A program made the translations under genes and the position numbers. Positions 54,722 through 63,824 of a stretch of DNA of 64,000 bases are shown piece by piece. The stretch comes from Pseudomonas sp. PDM18 (lineage in GTDB: Bacteria > Pseudomonadota > Gammaproteobacteria > Pseudomonadales > Pseudomonadaceae): NCBI RefSeq assembly GCF_014852585.1, contig NZ_JACVBX010000002.1, positions 620,001-684,000 on the forward strand, read 5' to 3'. Each line of letters starts with the position of its first letter. The stretch's first letter is position 1. Below the pieces are notes generated by a model that was given only the letters and a program-made list of their open reading frames with translations, had not been told where the DNA came from and did no database searches.

Positions 54722-55642
54722 ATGTTTGCCTTGCGGGTCATGCTCGAATACTTCCATCCCTGGCCCAATTCGGCCGGTTTCTACCTCGCCCGTGAACGCG
54801 GCTGGTACCGCGACGCGGAGCTGGACGTGGAGCTGGTGGTGCACGATCCCTATCACGGCGACACCCTGGAGCACCTGGCGCGCGGTGCCGCCGCGTTCGG
54901 CGTGTTCCCCAGCAACCGTCTGCTGGTGCGCCGCGAGCTGGGCCAGCCTCTGATCGGTGTGGCCGCGATCAACCATCGCGGCCTGGAGTCGATCCAGACG
55001 CTCACCGACAGCGGCATCCGCCGACCCCGTGATCTGCAGGGCAAGCGCCTCGCGCTGAACCCGACGCCGCGCGGCCTGGCTATGGTGCGCCACCTGGTGT
55101 CCCGCGATGGCGGCGATCCGGATGCGGTGGAGCTGGTCGATGCCGGCTTCCGCGAACTGCGCCCGGAAGACCTGGCCGCCGGCCTCGCCGATGCCAGCTT
55201 CGGCGGCTACTGGGCCTGGGAAGCGCTGCTGCCCAGCCCCATCGCCGAAGATCGCCGCGTGGTGCTGCCGGTCGACGAGATCGGCGCACCGCCCTACCAC
55301 AGCTACCTGCTGGGCGCTCGCGAGGACTGGCTCGACGCAAATGCGGACGTGGCGCGGCGTTTTCTCGCCGTCACCGCACGCGGCTTCCTCGCCGCCGCGG
55401 CCGAGCCGGAAGCCGCTCTGCCGGTCTACGAGCGCACCATTCCCTACTTTCCCCGCGAGATGCTGGCAGAATCCCTGCGGCGCATCGCGCCCAGCTGGCT
55501 GCATCAGGGCTGCTGGGGCGAACAGCGCGAAGAACTGCTGCAGCCCTACGCCCAGTGGCTGCATGAATATGGTGTGCTGCGCGACCCGGAAATCTGGCGC
55601 GGCGCCACCAGCAATGCCTGGCAAGTGGAGAACCCAGCATGA
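54722..55642 (+). CDS. THI5/NMT1-like substrate-binding-fold protein without signal peptide
   Basis: 306-aa protein of the NMT1/THI5-like (SsuA-related) fold: VMLEYFHPWPNSAGFYLARERGWYRD, AAFGVFPSNRLLVRRELGQPL and RPRDLQGKRLALNPTPRG. Its N-terminus is the conserved first strand; no signal peptide is visible, so it should be cytoplasmic. That differs from ABC binding proteins and resembles thiamine-pyrimidine proteins (ThiY-like relatives, eukaryotic THI5). It overlaps a kinase gene by ATGA and shares its operon with a rhodanese, so a role in pyrimidine or thiazole handling is possible but unproven. Confidence 0.75.
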   Translation: MFALRVMLEYFHPWPNSAGFYLARERGWYRDAELDVELVVHDPYHGDTLEHLARGAAAFGVFPSNRLLVRRELGQPLIGVAAINHRGLESIQTLTDSGIRRPRDLQGKRLALNPTPRGLAMVRHLVSRDGGDPDAVELVDAGFRELRPEDLAAGLADASFGGYWAWEALLPSPIAEDRRVVLPVDEIGAPPYHSYLLGAREDWLDANADVARRFLAVTARGFLAAAAEPEAALPVYERTIPYFPREMLAESLRRIAPSWLHQGCWGEQREELLQPYAQWLHEYGVLRDPEIWRGATSNAWQVENPA

Positions 55643-56781
55643 CCAAACGCCTGAGCCACGGCATGGGCCTGGAAGCGGTGGAAGCCGACTGGCCGGCGCT
55701 GACCGAAGCGGAGGTCGCTGCTCTGCTGGCTGACTTCCCGCAGGGCGCGGAGGCCCGTCTGAGCTGGCACAGCCCCCGGCCATTCTCCGCCGCCGCACTG
55801 GTGGAGAACGCCAGCGGCACGCTGTTCGTCAAGCGCCACCACCCCAGCGTACGCAACGCTGGCTGGCTGGCAGAAGAACACGCCTTCCTCGATCACCTGG
55901 CCCGACGAGGTGCGCCAGTTGCCCGGGTTCTGCGCGATGACCAGGGCCGCAGCGCCATCGAACGGGACGGCTGGACCTACGAAGTCCACGAGAAGGCTGA
56001 AGGCCTGGACCTGTACCGCGACGCGCTATCCTGGACGCCCTTCCAGCACAACGCCCACGCCTTCGCCGCCGGCGCCGCGCTGGCCAAACTGCACCGCGCC
56101 GCCGAAGGCTTCGACGCCCCCTCGCGCAGCGCGGGCGTGCTGCTCAGCAACCTGAACCTGTTCGGCGCGGCGGACCCGCTCGCCGCCATCGAGGCGACCT
56201 TCCCCCTGGCGCCCGCCCTCGCCGACTATCTGCAGGCGCGCCCGTGGAAGGAAACTCTGAGCGAGCTGCACCTGCCGCTGCAGCGCACGCTGTTGCCCTA
56301 CCTGCAGCGCCAGCCCGCACTATGGACCCACAACGACTGGCACGCCTCGAACCTCCTGTGGAGCGAGAGCGGCCCGCGGGCACAGGTGGTCTCGGTGCTG
56401 GACTTCGGCCTGAGCGACCGCAGTTTCGCGCTGTTCGACCTGGCCACTGCCATCGAACGCAACCTCGTGCCCTGGCTGGAGCTGGACCAGGGTCGCGCCG
56501 CCGAGGCCGATCTCGATGCCCTCGACGCACTGCTCGCTGGCTACGCGAGCGTTCGCTCGCTGAGCCGCGACGATCTGCTCGCTCTGGCGGCTCTGCTGCC
56601 GCTGGTGCATGCGGATTTCGCCTTGTCAGAGGTCATCTATTTCCACGGCATCCTTGGCTCGGCCGAGAGCGCCTCGCTGGCCTACGACAACTACCTGATC
56701 GGCCACACCCGCTGGTTCCTCGGCAGCGAAGGCCAGCGCTTGCTGAACCATGTGCGCCAACTGGCGGCGAAGGTGGATTGA
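55639..56781 (+). CDS. APH-fold phosphotransferase (small-molecule kinase)
   Basis: 380-aa aminoglycoside/choline-kinase-fold protein. The catalytic loop is THNDWHASNLLW (His231, Asp233) and the metal-binding Asp255 follows in VLDFGLSDRSFALFDLATAIERN. ATP-binding Lys appears in TLFVKRHH. Members phosphorylate hydroxyls of small metabolites, including thiamine (ThiK-type), choline and homoserine. Translational overlap with the THI5-like gene suggests that both act on the same ligand; a thiamine-like alcohol is the guess best supported by the neighbours. Confidence 0.85.
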   Translation: MTKRLSHGMGLEAVEADWPALTEAEVAALLADFPQGAEARLSWHSPRPFSAAALVENASGTLFVKRHHPSVRNAGWLAEEHAFLDHLARRGAPVARVLRDDQGRSAIERDGWTYEVHEKAEGLDLYRDALSWTPFQHNAHAFAAGAALAKLHRAAEGFDAPSRSAGVLLSNLNLFGAADPLAAIEATFPLAPALADYLQARPWKETLSELHLPLQRTLLPYLQRQPALWTHNDWHASNLLWSESGPRAQVVSVLDFGLSDRSFALFDLATAIERNLVPWLELDQGRAAEADLDALDALLAGYASVRSLSRDDLLALAALLPLVHADFALSEVIYFHGILGSAESASLAYDNYLIGHTRWFLGSEGQRLLNHVRQLAAKVD

Positions 56782-56782
56782 G

Positions 56783-57658
56783 ATGAGCGCCCCCCTGATC
56801 AGCGCCAATGGGCTCGCCGCCTTGCTGGACGACCCACGCCTGTGCCTGCTCGACGCCAGCGTCGAACTGGCCGCCCCGCAGTTCGACGGCGACTACCGCG
56901 TGCAGAGCGGCCACACCGGTTGGCGCGCCGGGCACATTCGCGGCGCGCGGCATGCCGACCTGCTGGGCGATCTGGCGGATGCCAGCGCGCCCTTCAGCTT
57001 CGCCCTGCCGGAGGCACAAGCGGCACTGGATGCATTGCGGAAGCTGGGCATCCATGACGATGCGCTGATCGTGATCTACGACCGCAGCGACGGCTTCTGG
57101 GCCGCGCGTCTGTGGTGGATGCTGCGCAGCCTGGGCATCGATGCGGCGGTACTCGATGGTGGCCTGCGTGCCTGGATCGCCGCCGGTTATCCACTCGACG
57201 AAGGCGCGCCGCCCGCGATCAGCAGCGCGGCTCTGTCGGCCCCGGCGCAGTATCGCGACGGCTTCTGGATCGACCGTCACGACGTCGAGAAGGTCGTGGC
57301 CGGCAAAGCGGACGGCACGCTGGTCTGCGCCCTGTCCGCCGTCTTGTTCGACGGCAGCGCCGTCACCCGTTACGCACGTCGCGGGCACATCCCCGGCAGC
57401 AGCAACCTGCCGGCGCGCAGCCTGTTTGACGACGACGGCTGCTACCGGCGTGGCGCGGCGCTGGACGAAACCCTCGCCGGGCTGCGCCAGGCCGAACCGC
57501 CCTTGCTGCTGTACTGCGGCGGCGGCATCTCCGCCGCCGCCCTCGCCCTGGCGCTGACAATGACCGGGGAAACACGGGTCGCGATCTACGACGGCTCGCT
57601 GCAGGAGTGGGCCGCAGAGCCTTCGCTGCCATTGACCACCGGAGCAGCTCCGGTCTGA
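56783..57658 (+). CDS. Two-domain rhodanese-like sulfurtransferase
   Basis: 291-aa thiosulfate/3-mercaptopyruvate sulfurtransferase type protein: an inactive N-terminal rhodanese domain (WRAGHIRGARHADL; VIYDRSDGFWAARLWWML) and a catalytic C-terminal one with persulfide Cys245 in YCGGGISAAALALAL. The loop CGGGIS differs from CGSGVT of mercaptopyruvate enzymes and CRKGVT of rhodanese, so the donor is uncertain. It moves sulfane sulfur in the cytoplasm and is in the same operon as the THI5-like and kinase genes, with a start one base after the kinase stop. Confidence 0.87.
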   Translation: MSAPLISANGLAALLDDPRLCLLDASVELAAPQFDGDYRVQSGHTGWRAGHIRGARHADLLGDLADASAPFSFALPEAQAALDALRKLGIHDDALIVIYDRSDGFWAARLWWMLRSLGIDAAVLDGGLRAWIAAGYPLDEGAPPAISSAALSAPAQYRDGFWIDRHDVEKVVAGKADGTLVCALSAVLFDGSAVTRYARRGHIPGSSNLPARSLFDDDGCYRRGAALDETLAGLRQAEPPLLLYCGGGISAAALALALTMTGETRVAIYDGSLQEWAAEPSLPLTTGAAPV

Positions 57659-57770
57659 CAGCCCGCCCGCGGGCAATCACGTCTTACATCCACGGCCATC
57701 CGTTTCGCGCGGGAGGGGCTATGCCCCGCACATTCCCGGCGCACGCCCCGGCAATATTCAGGAGCGTTCC

Positions 57771-59942
57771 ATGCAGTACCTGCCGCGCCAAGCGCGCACG
57801 CGATTTCCCCTCAGCCTGTTGACCCTGGCCGTGCTGCTGGCCAGCGGCCCCGGTCACGCCGAGGAAGCCACCACCCTGGATACCGTCACGGTGATCGGCC
57901 AGGACACAGGAAGCTACGCCAGCGACCGCGCCTCGGTCGGCGGCTTCGGCGAGGCGCCGCTACTGGACACGCCCGCCTCCATCTCGGTGTTCAACCAGGC
58001 GCTGCTCAAGGACCAGCAGGCGCGCCTGCTCAGCGACGTGCTGAAGAACGACGCCTCCACCGGCGAGGCCTACGCGCCGGTGGGCTACTACGAGAACTTC
58101 GAGATCCGCGGCTACTCGCTCAACGCAGCCAGCAGCTACAAGATCAACGGCCGCACCATCACCGGCGAGCAGAACGTGGCGCTGGAGAACAAGGAACAGG
58201 TCGAGGTGCTCAAGGGACTGTCCGGCCTGCAGAGCGGCGTGTCCGAACCCGGCGGGGTGATCAACTACGTCACCAAGCGGCCGCAGGACGTGCGCTCGGT
58301 GACCCTGGGCACCGACGATGAAGGCGGTCGCTACCTGGCCACCGACGTCGGCGCCTGGCTCGACTCCGAGCAAACCGTCGGCGTGCGGGTGAACCTCGCC
58401 CATGAGGACCTGCGCTCCTACATCGACCATACCGATGGCAAGCGTGACTTCGCTTCCCTGGCGCTGGACTGGAACCTCTCGCCCAACGCCCTCTGGCAGT
58501 TCGACGCCGAATACCAGAACCGTCGCCAGCCCTCGGCGCCGGGCTACCAACTGCTTGGCGGCAGCAAACTGCCCCACGGCATCGACCCGCGCGACCGCCT
58601 CGGCTACCAGAGCTGGGCCGACCCGGTGCGCATCGAATCGCTCAATCTCAATACGCGCTTCGAGTACCGCTTCGACGACGCCTGGACCGGCACCCTCAGC
58701 GCCTCGCGCAGCAAGGTGGTGATCGACGACTACAGCGCCTTCCCCTGGGGCTGCTACGGCGCCGCCAGTTGTGCCGACTCGGCCGTACCGAACTACTTCA
58801 GCCCCGAAGGCGACTACGACCTCTACGACTTCCGCAGCCCGGACGACACCCGCCGCAACGACGAACTGGAGGCCGCGCTGCACGGCCAGTTCGCCACTGG
58901 CTGGCTGCGCCACGAGCTGACCGTCGGCACCTCGGCCTTCCGCCGCGTGCTGGACAGCCGCCCGGAGCTCAATGAATGGGTCGGCACCGGCAACATCTAC
59001 ACCGGCATCGGCCCCGTGGAGCCCTTCGACGGCGAGCCCGGTCACAGCTACCGCCACCTCGACAGCCGCCAGTACGGCCTGTTCGCCAGCGACCGCATCA
59101 GCCTGAGCGAACAGTGGCAGCTGGTGCTCGGCGGCCGCCAGGTGCGCCTGGACGAACGCACCTTCGACAGCGACGGCGACACCACCCGCCATACCCAGCG
59201 CTCGGAGTTCCTGCCCAATGGCGCGCTGATCTTCAAGCCGCGCGCGGACATCTCGATCTACGGCAGCTACAGCAAGGGCCTGTCGCTGGGCGGCGAGGCG
59301 CCCTGGTTCGCCAGCAACGCCGGCGATACCCTGGCGCCCACTTCCTCGCGCCAGGTCGAGTTCGGCATCAAGCAGGAGCTGCCCGGCTTCGACTGGAGCG
59401 CCGCGCTGTTCCAGATCCACCAGGCCTACCAGTTCGCCCGGCCCAACGGCGACGGCACCTTCACCTACGTGCAGCAGGGCCAGCAGAAGAACAGCGGGCT
59501 GGAGTTGTCCGCCAGTGGCCGGGTAACCTCCGCGCTGCAATTGAGCGGCAGCGTCGCGGCCATCCGCTCGCGGGTGGTGGGCAGCGACACGGACGACTAC
59601 GAAGGCCACCAGGCAATCAACGTCCCGCGCCTGCGCGCCAGCCTGCAGGCCGACTACGCGCTGGCCGCGGTGCCGGGACTGTCGCTACTTGGCGCGGCGC
59701 GCTACAGCGGCGCCAAGTACGCCGACCGCGACGGCGCGGTGGAGGTCGGCGGCTACACCGTCTACGACGCCGGCGCACGCTTCAGCACACGGATCGGGAA
59801 CTACCCGACCACGCTGCGGCTGAGTGTCGACAACCTGTTCGACAAGCGCTACTGGCGCGATGTCGGTGAATATTTCGGCGACGGCTACCTGTTCCAGGGT
59901 GCGCCGCGCACGGCTCGCCTGACGGCGAGCGTCAACTTCTGA
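57771..59942 (+). CDS. TonB-dependent receptor (siderophore-receptor subtype)
   Basis: 723-aa outer-membrane receptor. Signal peptide ends near residue 28 (GPGHAEE), TonB box LDTVTVIGQD, plug with LDTPASISVFNQALLKDQQ, FEIRGYSLN, VEVLKGLSGLQSGVSEPGGVINYVTKRP, and a barrel ending LTASVNF. CAGGAG precedes ATG 57771. Sequence places it with ferric-siderophore receptors, but it leads straight into a PnuC-family transporter and follows a sulfur/THI5-like operon, which argues for a vitamin-like or organosulfur ligand instead. Confidence 0.9.
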   Translation: MQYLPRQARTRFPLSLLTLAVLLASGPGHAEEATTLDTVTVIGQDTGSYASDRASVGGFGEAPLLDTPASISVFNQALLKDQQARLLSDVLKNDASTGEAYAPVGYYENFEIRGYSLNAASSYKINGRTITGEQNVALENKEQVEVLKGLSGLQSGVSEPGGVINYVTKRPQDVRSVTLGTDDEGGRYLATDVGAWLDSEQTVGVRVNLAHEDLRSYIDHTDGKRDFASLALDWNLSPNALWQFDAEYQNRRQPSAPGYQLLGGSKLPHGIDPRDRLGYQSWADPVRIESLNLNTRFEYRFDDAWTGTLSASRSKVVIDDYSAFPWGCYGAASCADSAVPNYFSPEGDYDLYDFRSPDDTRRNDELEAALHGQFATGWLRHELTVGTSAFRRVLDSRPELNEWVGTGNIYTGIGPVEPFDGEPGHSYRHLDSRQYGLFASDRISLSEQWQLVLGGRQVRLDERTFDSDGDTTRHTQRSEFLPNGALIFKPRADISIYGSYSKGLSLGGEAPWFASNAGDTLAPTSSRQVEFGIKQELPGFDWSAALFQIHQAYQFARPNGDGTFTYVQQGQQKNSGLELSASGRVTSALQLSGSVAAIRSRVVGSDTDDYEGHQAINVPRLRASLQADYALAAVPGLSLLGAARYSGAKYADRDGAVEVGGYTVYDAGARFSTRIGNYPTTLRLSVDNLFDKRYWRDVGEYFGDGYLFQGAPRTARLTASVNF

Positions 59943-59953
59943 GGTAAGCGCGT

Positions 59954-60541
59954 ATGTCTACTCTGGAAATCATCGCGGTGATCGTCAACGTGCTCGGCGT
60001 CTGGCTCACCGCCCGGCGCATCCGCTGGTGCTGGCCGGTGAACGTGGTGGCGGTGCTGCTCTACGCGTGGATCTTCTTCAGCGTGAAGCTCTATTCCGAC
60101 ATGCTCCTGCAACTGGTCTTCGTGGTGCTGCAGTTCTACGGCTGGTGGCAATGGAGCCAGGGCGGCAGCGACCACGGCAAGGTGCGCGTCGAACGCCTGC
60201 CCTCCTCCACCGCCATTTCCAGTTGCCTAGCCGGCGCAGTCGGCGCCTTGGCCCTGGGCTGGGCGATGCACACCCACACCGACGCGGCCCTGCCCTGGCT
60301 GGACGCCGCGCTCACCGCCTTCAGCCTGGTGGCGAGCTTCTGGGCCGCACGCAAGTACGTCGCCAGCTGGTGGCTGTGGATCATCCTCGACGTGGTCTAC
60401 ACCGGGGTGTTCCTCTACAAGTCGCTGTACCTCACCGCCGGGCTCTACGCCGGCTTCGTGGTGCTGGCGATCTACGGCCTGCTGGCGTGGCGGCGTGAGC
60501 TGCATGACGAACCTCCGGCACTCGCGGCCGGCCATTCCTGA
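59954..60541 (+). CDS. PnuC-family vitamin-precursor transporter
   Basis: 195-aa inner-membrane protein with about seven helices and the family segments YGWWQW (helix 3) and SFWAARKYVASWWLWIILDVVYTGVFLYK. Pnu transporters move nicotinamide riboside (PnuC), riboflavin (PnuX) or thiamine (PnuT) by facilitated diffusion, with trapping by a kinase. A kinase gene lies 3.2 kb upstream in the same direction, and a TonB receptor immediately before, so outer-membrane receptor, PnuT-like carrier and kinase could form a salvage route. The exact ligand is not determinable here. Confidence 0.85.
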   Translation: MSTLEIIAVIVNVLGVWLTARRIRWCWPVNVVAVLLYAWIFFSVKLYSDMLLQLVFVVLQFYGWWQWSQGGSDHGKVRVERLPSSTAISSCLAGAVGALALGWAMHTHTDAALPWLDAALTAFSLVASFWAARKYVASWWLWIILDVVYTGVFLYKSLYLTAGLYAGFVVLAIYGLLAWRRELHDEPPALAAGHS

Positions 60542-60549
60542 GGATCGCC

Positions 60550-61287
60550 ATGCTCTACCAGGCCATCCCGCCGCACTACGCGCGCATCCGCGACCAGCTG
60601 GCCGCGGACATCGCCCAGGGCCGCTTCCTCGCCGGCCAGAAACTGCCGCCCGAGCGCGACCTCGCCGAGCGCTTCGAGTGCACCCGCGTGACCTTGCGCC
60701 AGGCCCTGCAGCAACTGGAAACCGAGGGGCTGATCTACCGCGAGAACCGCCGCGGCTGGTACCTCAGCCCGCCGCGCATCGACTACGACCCGACACGGCT
60801 GGTCAGCTTCATGGACTACGTGCGCCTGCAGGGCCGCGAGCCCCTCACCGAGTGCCTGAGCGCCGAACGCCGCCGCGCCGGCGCCTGGCTGGCGGCGCGG
60901 ATGAACCTGCCATCACCGGACGAACCCGTCTTCCGCCTGCACCGCCGCCGGCTGATCGACGGCCGCCCGGTGCTGGTGGAGATCAACACCCTGCTCGCCA
61001 GCTGGTGCCCGGACCTGCTCGACGCGCGCCTGGATCGCTCACTGACGACCGTGCTGCGCGAACGCTTCGGCAAGGTGCAGACGCGCTGCACGCTCAACCT
61101 GCGCCTGGGCACGGTCAACGACGACCATGCCGAGTTGCTGCAACTGGCCTCTGGCGCCAGCAACCTGGTGCTGGAGCGGCTGAACTACGTCGAGGATGGC
61201 TTGCTGGTGGAGTTCGACCAGGAATTCTGGCGGCCGGATGCGGTGTCCGTGGCCGTGCAGGCGGACTTCCCGTCACGGCTGATGTAG
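60550..61287 (+). CDS. GntR/UTRA family transcriptional regulator
   Basis: 245-aa regulator: N-terminal GntR winged helix (LPPERDLAERFECTRVTLRQAL) and C-terminal UTRA ligand domain (EPVFRLHRRRLIDGRPVLVEINTL; LVLERLNYVEDGLLVEFDQEFWRPD). It starts eight bases after the PnuC stop, so it is likely in the same operon and a local repressor that responds to a small ligand. Confidence 0.9.
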   Translation: MLYQAIPPHYARIRDQLAADIAQGRFLAGQKLPPERDLAERFECTRVTLRQALQQLETEGLIYRENRRGWYLSPPRIDYDPTRLVSFMDYVRLQGREPLTECLSAERRRAGAWLAARMNLPSPDEPVFRLHRRRLIDGRPVLVEINTLLASWCPDLLDARLDRSLTTVLRERFGKVQTRCTLNLRLGTVNDDHAELLQLASGASNLVLERLNYVEDGLLVEFDQEFWRPDAVSVAVQADFPSRLM

Positions 61288-61650
61288 CAGGCTGGGCGTT
61301 TCTGCTTCTGACGGAATACCCGCAGATTTGAAGGCGCGCAGTTCTATCCAGGCGCGCGCCCTCTTGCGAGCGCAGCGTGCCTGAAGATTTTCGGCCGGTC
61401 GCGTCGAGTCGATGGCAGGTGAGGTTGCCGGCCAGCCTTCGAATACTGGAAATGCTGCCCCTGACCCGACGGGGCACACCACTTTGCTGCTTTGTCGCGC
61501 TGGCAATCCAGGCGTGATCCCGGCAACCCCGCCGTCGGCTGGACAGTCAGCGGCATGTCACCCTGCAGTTCACTGCGTCTAGCGGATGAAGATCTGGCCG
61601 CGCCTGGTCACAGCGAGGCTGTGCTCGCCCTTGCGAAAGCGACCCCGCAC
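61288..61650. other. Convergent intergenic region, 363 bp
   Basis: Between the ends of the GntR gene and the leftward SsuA-like gene. I see no gene, clear terminator stem or repeat in it. Confidence 0.5.
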
Positions 61651-62622
61651 TCAGTTGCTCGCTACGTCCGGCTGCCAGACCGGCACCGCGCGGGCGTCCA
61701 CCGGCTTGGGCAGCAGGCCCTCGGCGAAGAACGCGTCGGCGATGCGCTGTTGCTCGTCGAGGCCGTCGGCGCGCACCGGTTGCACGTCGTAGCTGCGGCG
61801 GGCGTTGGCCTGCTCAACAGTGGCGACATCCAGGTTGCCCCACAGCGGGCCGAGCACCTTGGCGGCATCGGTCGGGTGTTCCTTCACCCAGCGGCCGGTT
61901 TTCTGCAATTCGGCGAAGACCTGCTTGAGCACTTCCGGGTGCGCTTTGGCATAGGCGGTGGAAGCCAGATAGTAGCGCTGGTAGCTGGCCAGGCCCTTGC
62001 CATCCGCGAGTACGCGGGCGTTCTGCTGGCGCTGGGCGCTGGCGACGTACGGGTCCCAGGTCACCCAGGCATCGACTTTGTGGTTCTCGAAGGCGGCGCG
62101 GCCGTCGGCGGGAGTCAGGTACGCCGGCTGGATATCGGAGAATTTCAGCCCGGCCTTCTGCAGCGCAGCGATCAGCAGGTAGTGGCTGCCAGCCGCCTTG
62201 GTCACCGCCACGCGCTTGCCCTTGAGGTCGGCCAGCGACTTCAGCGGCGAGTCCTGCGGGACGAGGATCGATTGCGCGGTAGGCGACGGGGTTTCGCGGG
62301 CGAAGTAGGTCAGCTGCGCGCCGGCGGCCTGGGCGAACACCGGGACGGTATCGGCGACGTCGGCGGACAGGTCGACGTTGCCGACGTTGAGCGATTCGAG
62401 CAGCGGCAGGCCGCTGGGGAACTCATGCCAGGTGACCTTGATGCCCTGCTTGCCCAGCTCTCGCTCCAGGCTGCCCTGCGCCTTGACGATGGTGAGCAGC
62501 GTGGAAGACTTCTGGAAGCCGATGCGCAGGGTCTCTTCGGCGTGCGCGGTCAGGGCACCGAACAGGACGGCGGAGGCGCTCAGGCCTATGGCTAAACGGC
62601 GCAGGAAAAGCGGGCGGGACAT
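61651..62622 (-). CDS. SsuA-like aliphatic sulfonate ABC substrate-binding protein
   Basis: 323-aa periplasmic binding protein with a signal peptide to about residue 28 (FGALTAHA). Mature sequence LRIGFQKSSTLLTIVKAQGSLERELGKQG, the LNVGNVDLSADVADTVPVFAQAAGA strand pair and WVTWDPYVASAQRQ are SsuA hallmarks. It captures alkanesulfonates for an SsuBC importer, not seen in this window and probably encoded leftward-upstream beyond 64000. AT-rich DNA just upstream (62725-62775) suits an activator-dependent promoter. Confidence 0.9.
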   Translation of the reverse strand: MSRPLFLRRLAIGLSASAVLFGALTAHAEETLRIGFQKSSTLLTIVKAQGSLERELGKQGIKVTWHEFPSGLPLLESLNVGNVDLSADVADTVPVFAQAAGAQLTYFARETPSPTAQSILVPQDSPLKSLADLKGKRVAVTKAAGSHYLLIAALQKAGLKFSDIQPAYLTPADGRAAFENHKVDAWVTWDPYVASAQRQQNARVLADGKGLASYQRYYLASTAYAKAHPEVLKQVFAELQKTGRWVKEHPTDAAKVLGPLWGNLDVATVEQANARRSYDVQPVRADGLDEQQRIADAFFAEGLLPKPVDARAVPVWQPDVASN

Positions 62623-62868
62623 GGATACGGCTCCTCGGAAACGGCGTGGCCGCTCGCTGAGCGAGGGCGGACCACAGGACAGGTCGGATAAGACGGGATG
62701 ACTCCGGTGGTCCGGTCGCTCGAGATTACAGATATAAAAAACAACGAATAAAGAATTTCTGGTTCTTAACTAATGCCGGCGCCGGCACTGCCTGGCCAAT
62801 ACGCAACCCGCGCCAAACGGGACATGGCCCCCTGCACGCGGGTCGCTTTTGGGTGGTGAGCTCGTTGC
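62623..62868. promoter_or_regulatory. AT-rich promoter region before SsuA-like gene
   Basis: GC content drops sharply at 62725-62775 (runs such as GATATAAAAAACAACG). No sigma-54 consensus is visible, so a CysB/Cbl-like sigma-70 promoter is more likely; inferred. Confidence 0.3.
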
Positions 62869-63813
62869 TCAGTGGAAGGAGCCGGCGAACGAGGCGTCGA
62901 TCACGCTGGAGGTATCGAAGGCCTTGGGCAGTGCCCCGGTCTGCAGGAGGAAATCGGCGGTGCCCTGGTAATCGGCAGCCGCCTGCTGGTCAACCGGACC
63001 GACGCTCATCGCCGCCTGACCGATCCAGTGGCGCGAGACGGACTGGTCGAGGTTGGCCTTCTTCGCCCAGATGTCGGCGTATTGCTCCTTGTGCGCCTCG
63101 ACCCAGGCACGGGCCTTCTGCAGGCGAGCGAGGAAGTCGGCGATCTGCGCACGCTTGGGCTCGATGGAGTCGGCGTTGGCAGCGATGCTCGACAGCCCCG
63201 GCATCAGGTTACGAGCGGTGAGGATCGGGCGCGCGCCGGAGAACACGATCTGCTGCGAGATGTACGGCTCCCACACCGGGAAGGCGTCGATGCTGCCACG
63301 CGGCAACGCGGCGGCGGCGTCGATCGGCATCAGCTTGACGAACTCCACGTAGTCACTGGGCAGGCCGGCCTTTTCCAGCGCGCGCAGGGTCAGTTGCTGG
63401 CTCCAGGCGCCGGGCCAGTAGGCGACCTTCTTGCCCTTGAGGTCGGCGATGGTCTTCACCGGCGAGTCCTTGGGCACCAGCAGCGCGATGGTGTCGGGGT
63501 TCTGCCGGGAGATGCCGATCAGCTTCACCGGCGCGCCCTTGGCGGCGAGGAAGATGAAGCCCGAGTCGCCGAGGAAGCCAAGGTCCAGCGCACCGGCCTG
63601 CAGGCCTTCGGCAACCGGCGCGGCGGACTGGAAGTGCTTCCAGTCGACGGTATAGGGCGCACCTTCCAGCACCCCGGAAGCCTCCATCGAGGCGCGCACG
63701 TTGTAGTAGTTCTGGTCGCCTACCCGCAGGGTCGGCAGCTCCGCCGCATGGGCCAGCGGTGCCCCCAGGATCAGCGCGGCAAATGTGGCACGCAGACGTT
63801 GCTTCAGGTTCAT
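62869..63813 (-). CDS. ABC substrate-binding protein (sulfonate/taurine-type)
   Basis: 314-aa SsuA-related periplasmic protein with signal peptide ending APLAHA (about residue 23). LRVGDQNYYNVRASMEASGVLE, GALDLGFLGDSGFIFLAAKGAPVKLIG and AFPVWEPYISQQ match the family; it is clearly distinct from its neighbour at 61651. It starts 11 bp after an SsuD-like monooxygenase gene and is likely cotranscribed with it. Confidence 0.87.
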   Translation of the reverse strand: MNLKQRLRATFAALILGAPLAHAAELPTLRVGDQNYYNVRASMEASGVLEGAPYTVDWKHFQSAAPVAEGLQAGALDLGFLGDSGFIFLAAKGAPVKLIGISRQNPDTIALLVPKDSPVKTIADLKGKKVAYWPGAWSQQLTLRALEKAGLPSDYVEFVKLMPIDAAAALPRGSIDAFPVWEPYISQQIVFSGARPILTARNLMPGLSSIAANADSIEPKRAQIADFLARLQKARAWVEAHKEQYADIWAKKANLDQSVSRHWIGQAAMSVGPVDQQAAADYQGTADFLLQTGALPKAFDTSSVIDASFAGSFH

Positions 63814-63824
63814 CGAAAAGCTCC

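Noticed and set aside
57659-57770. TPP riboswitch before the TonB receptor and PnuC-type genes
   Set aside because: Looked for the conserved CTGAGA and ACCTGA-type THI-box segments here and before 54722; neither is present.
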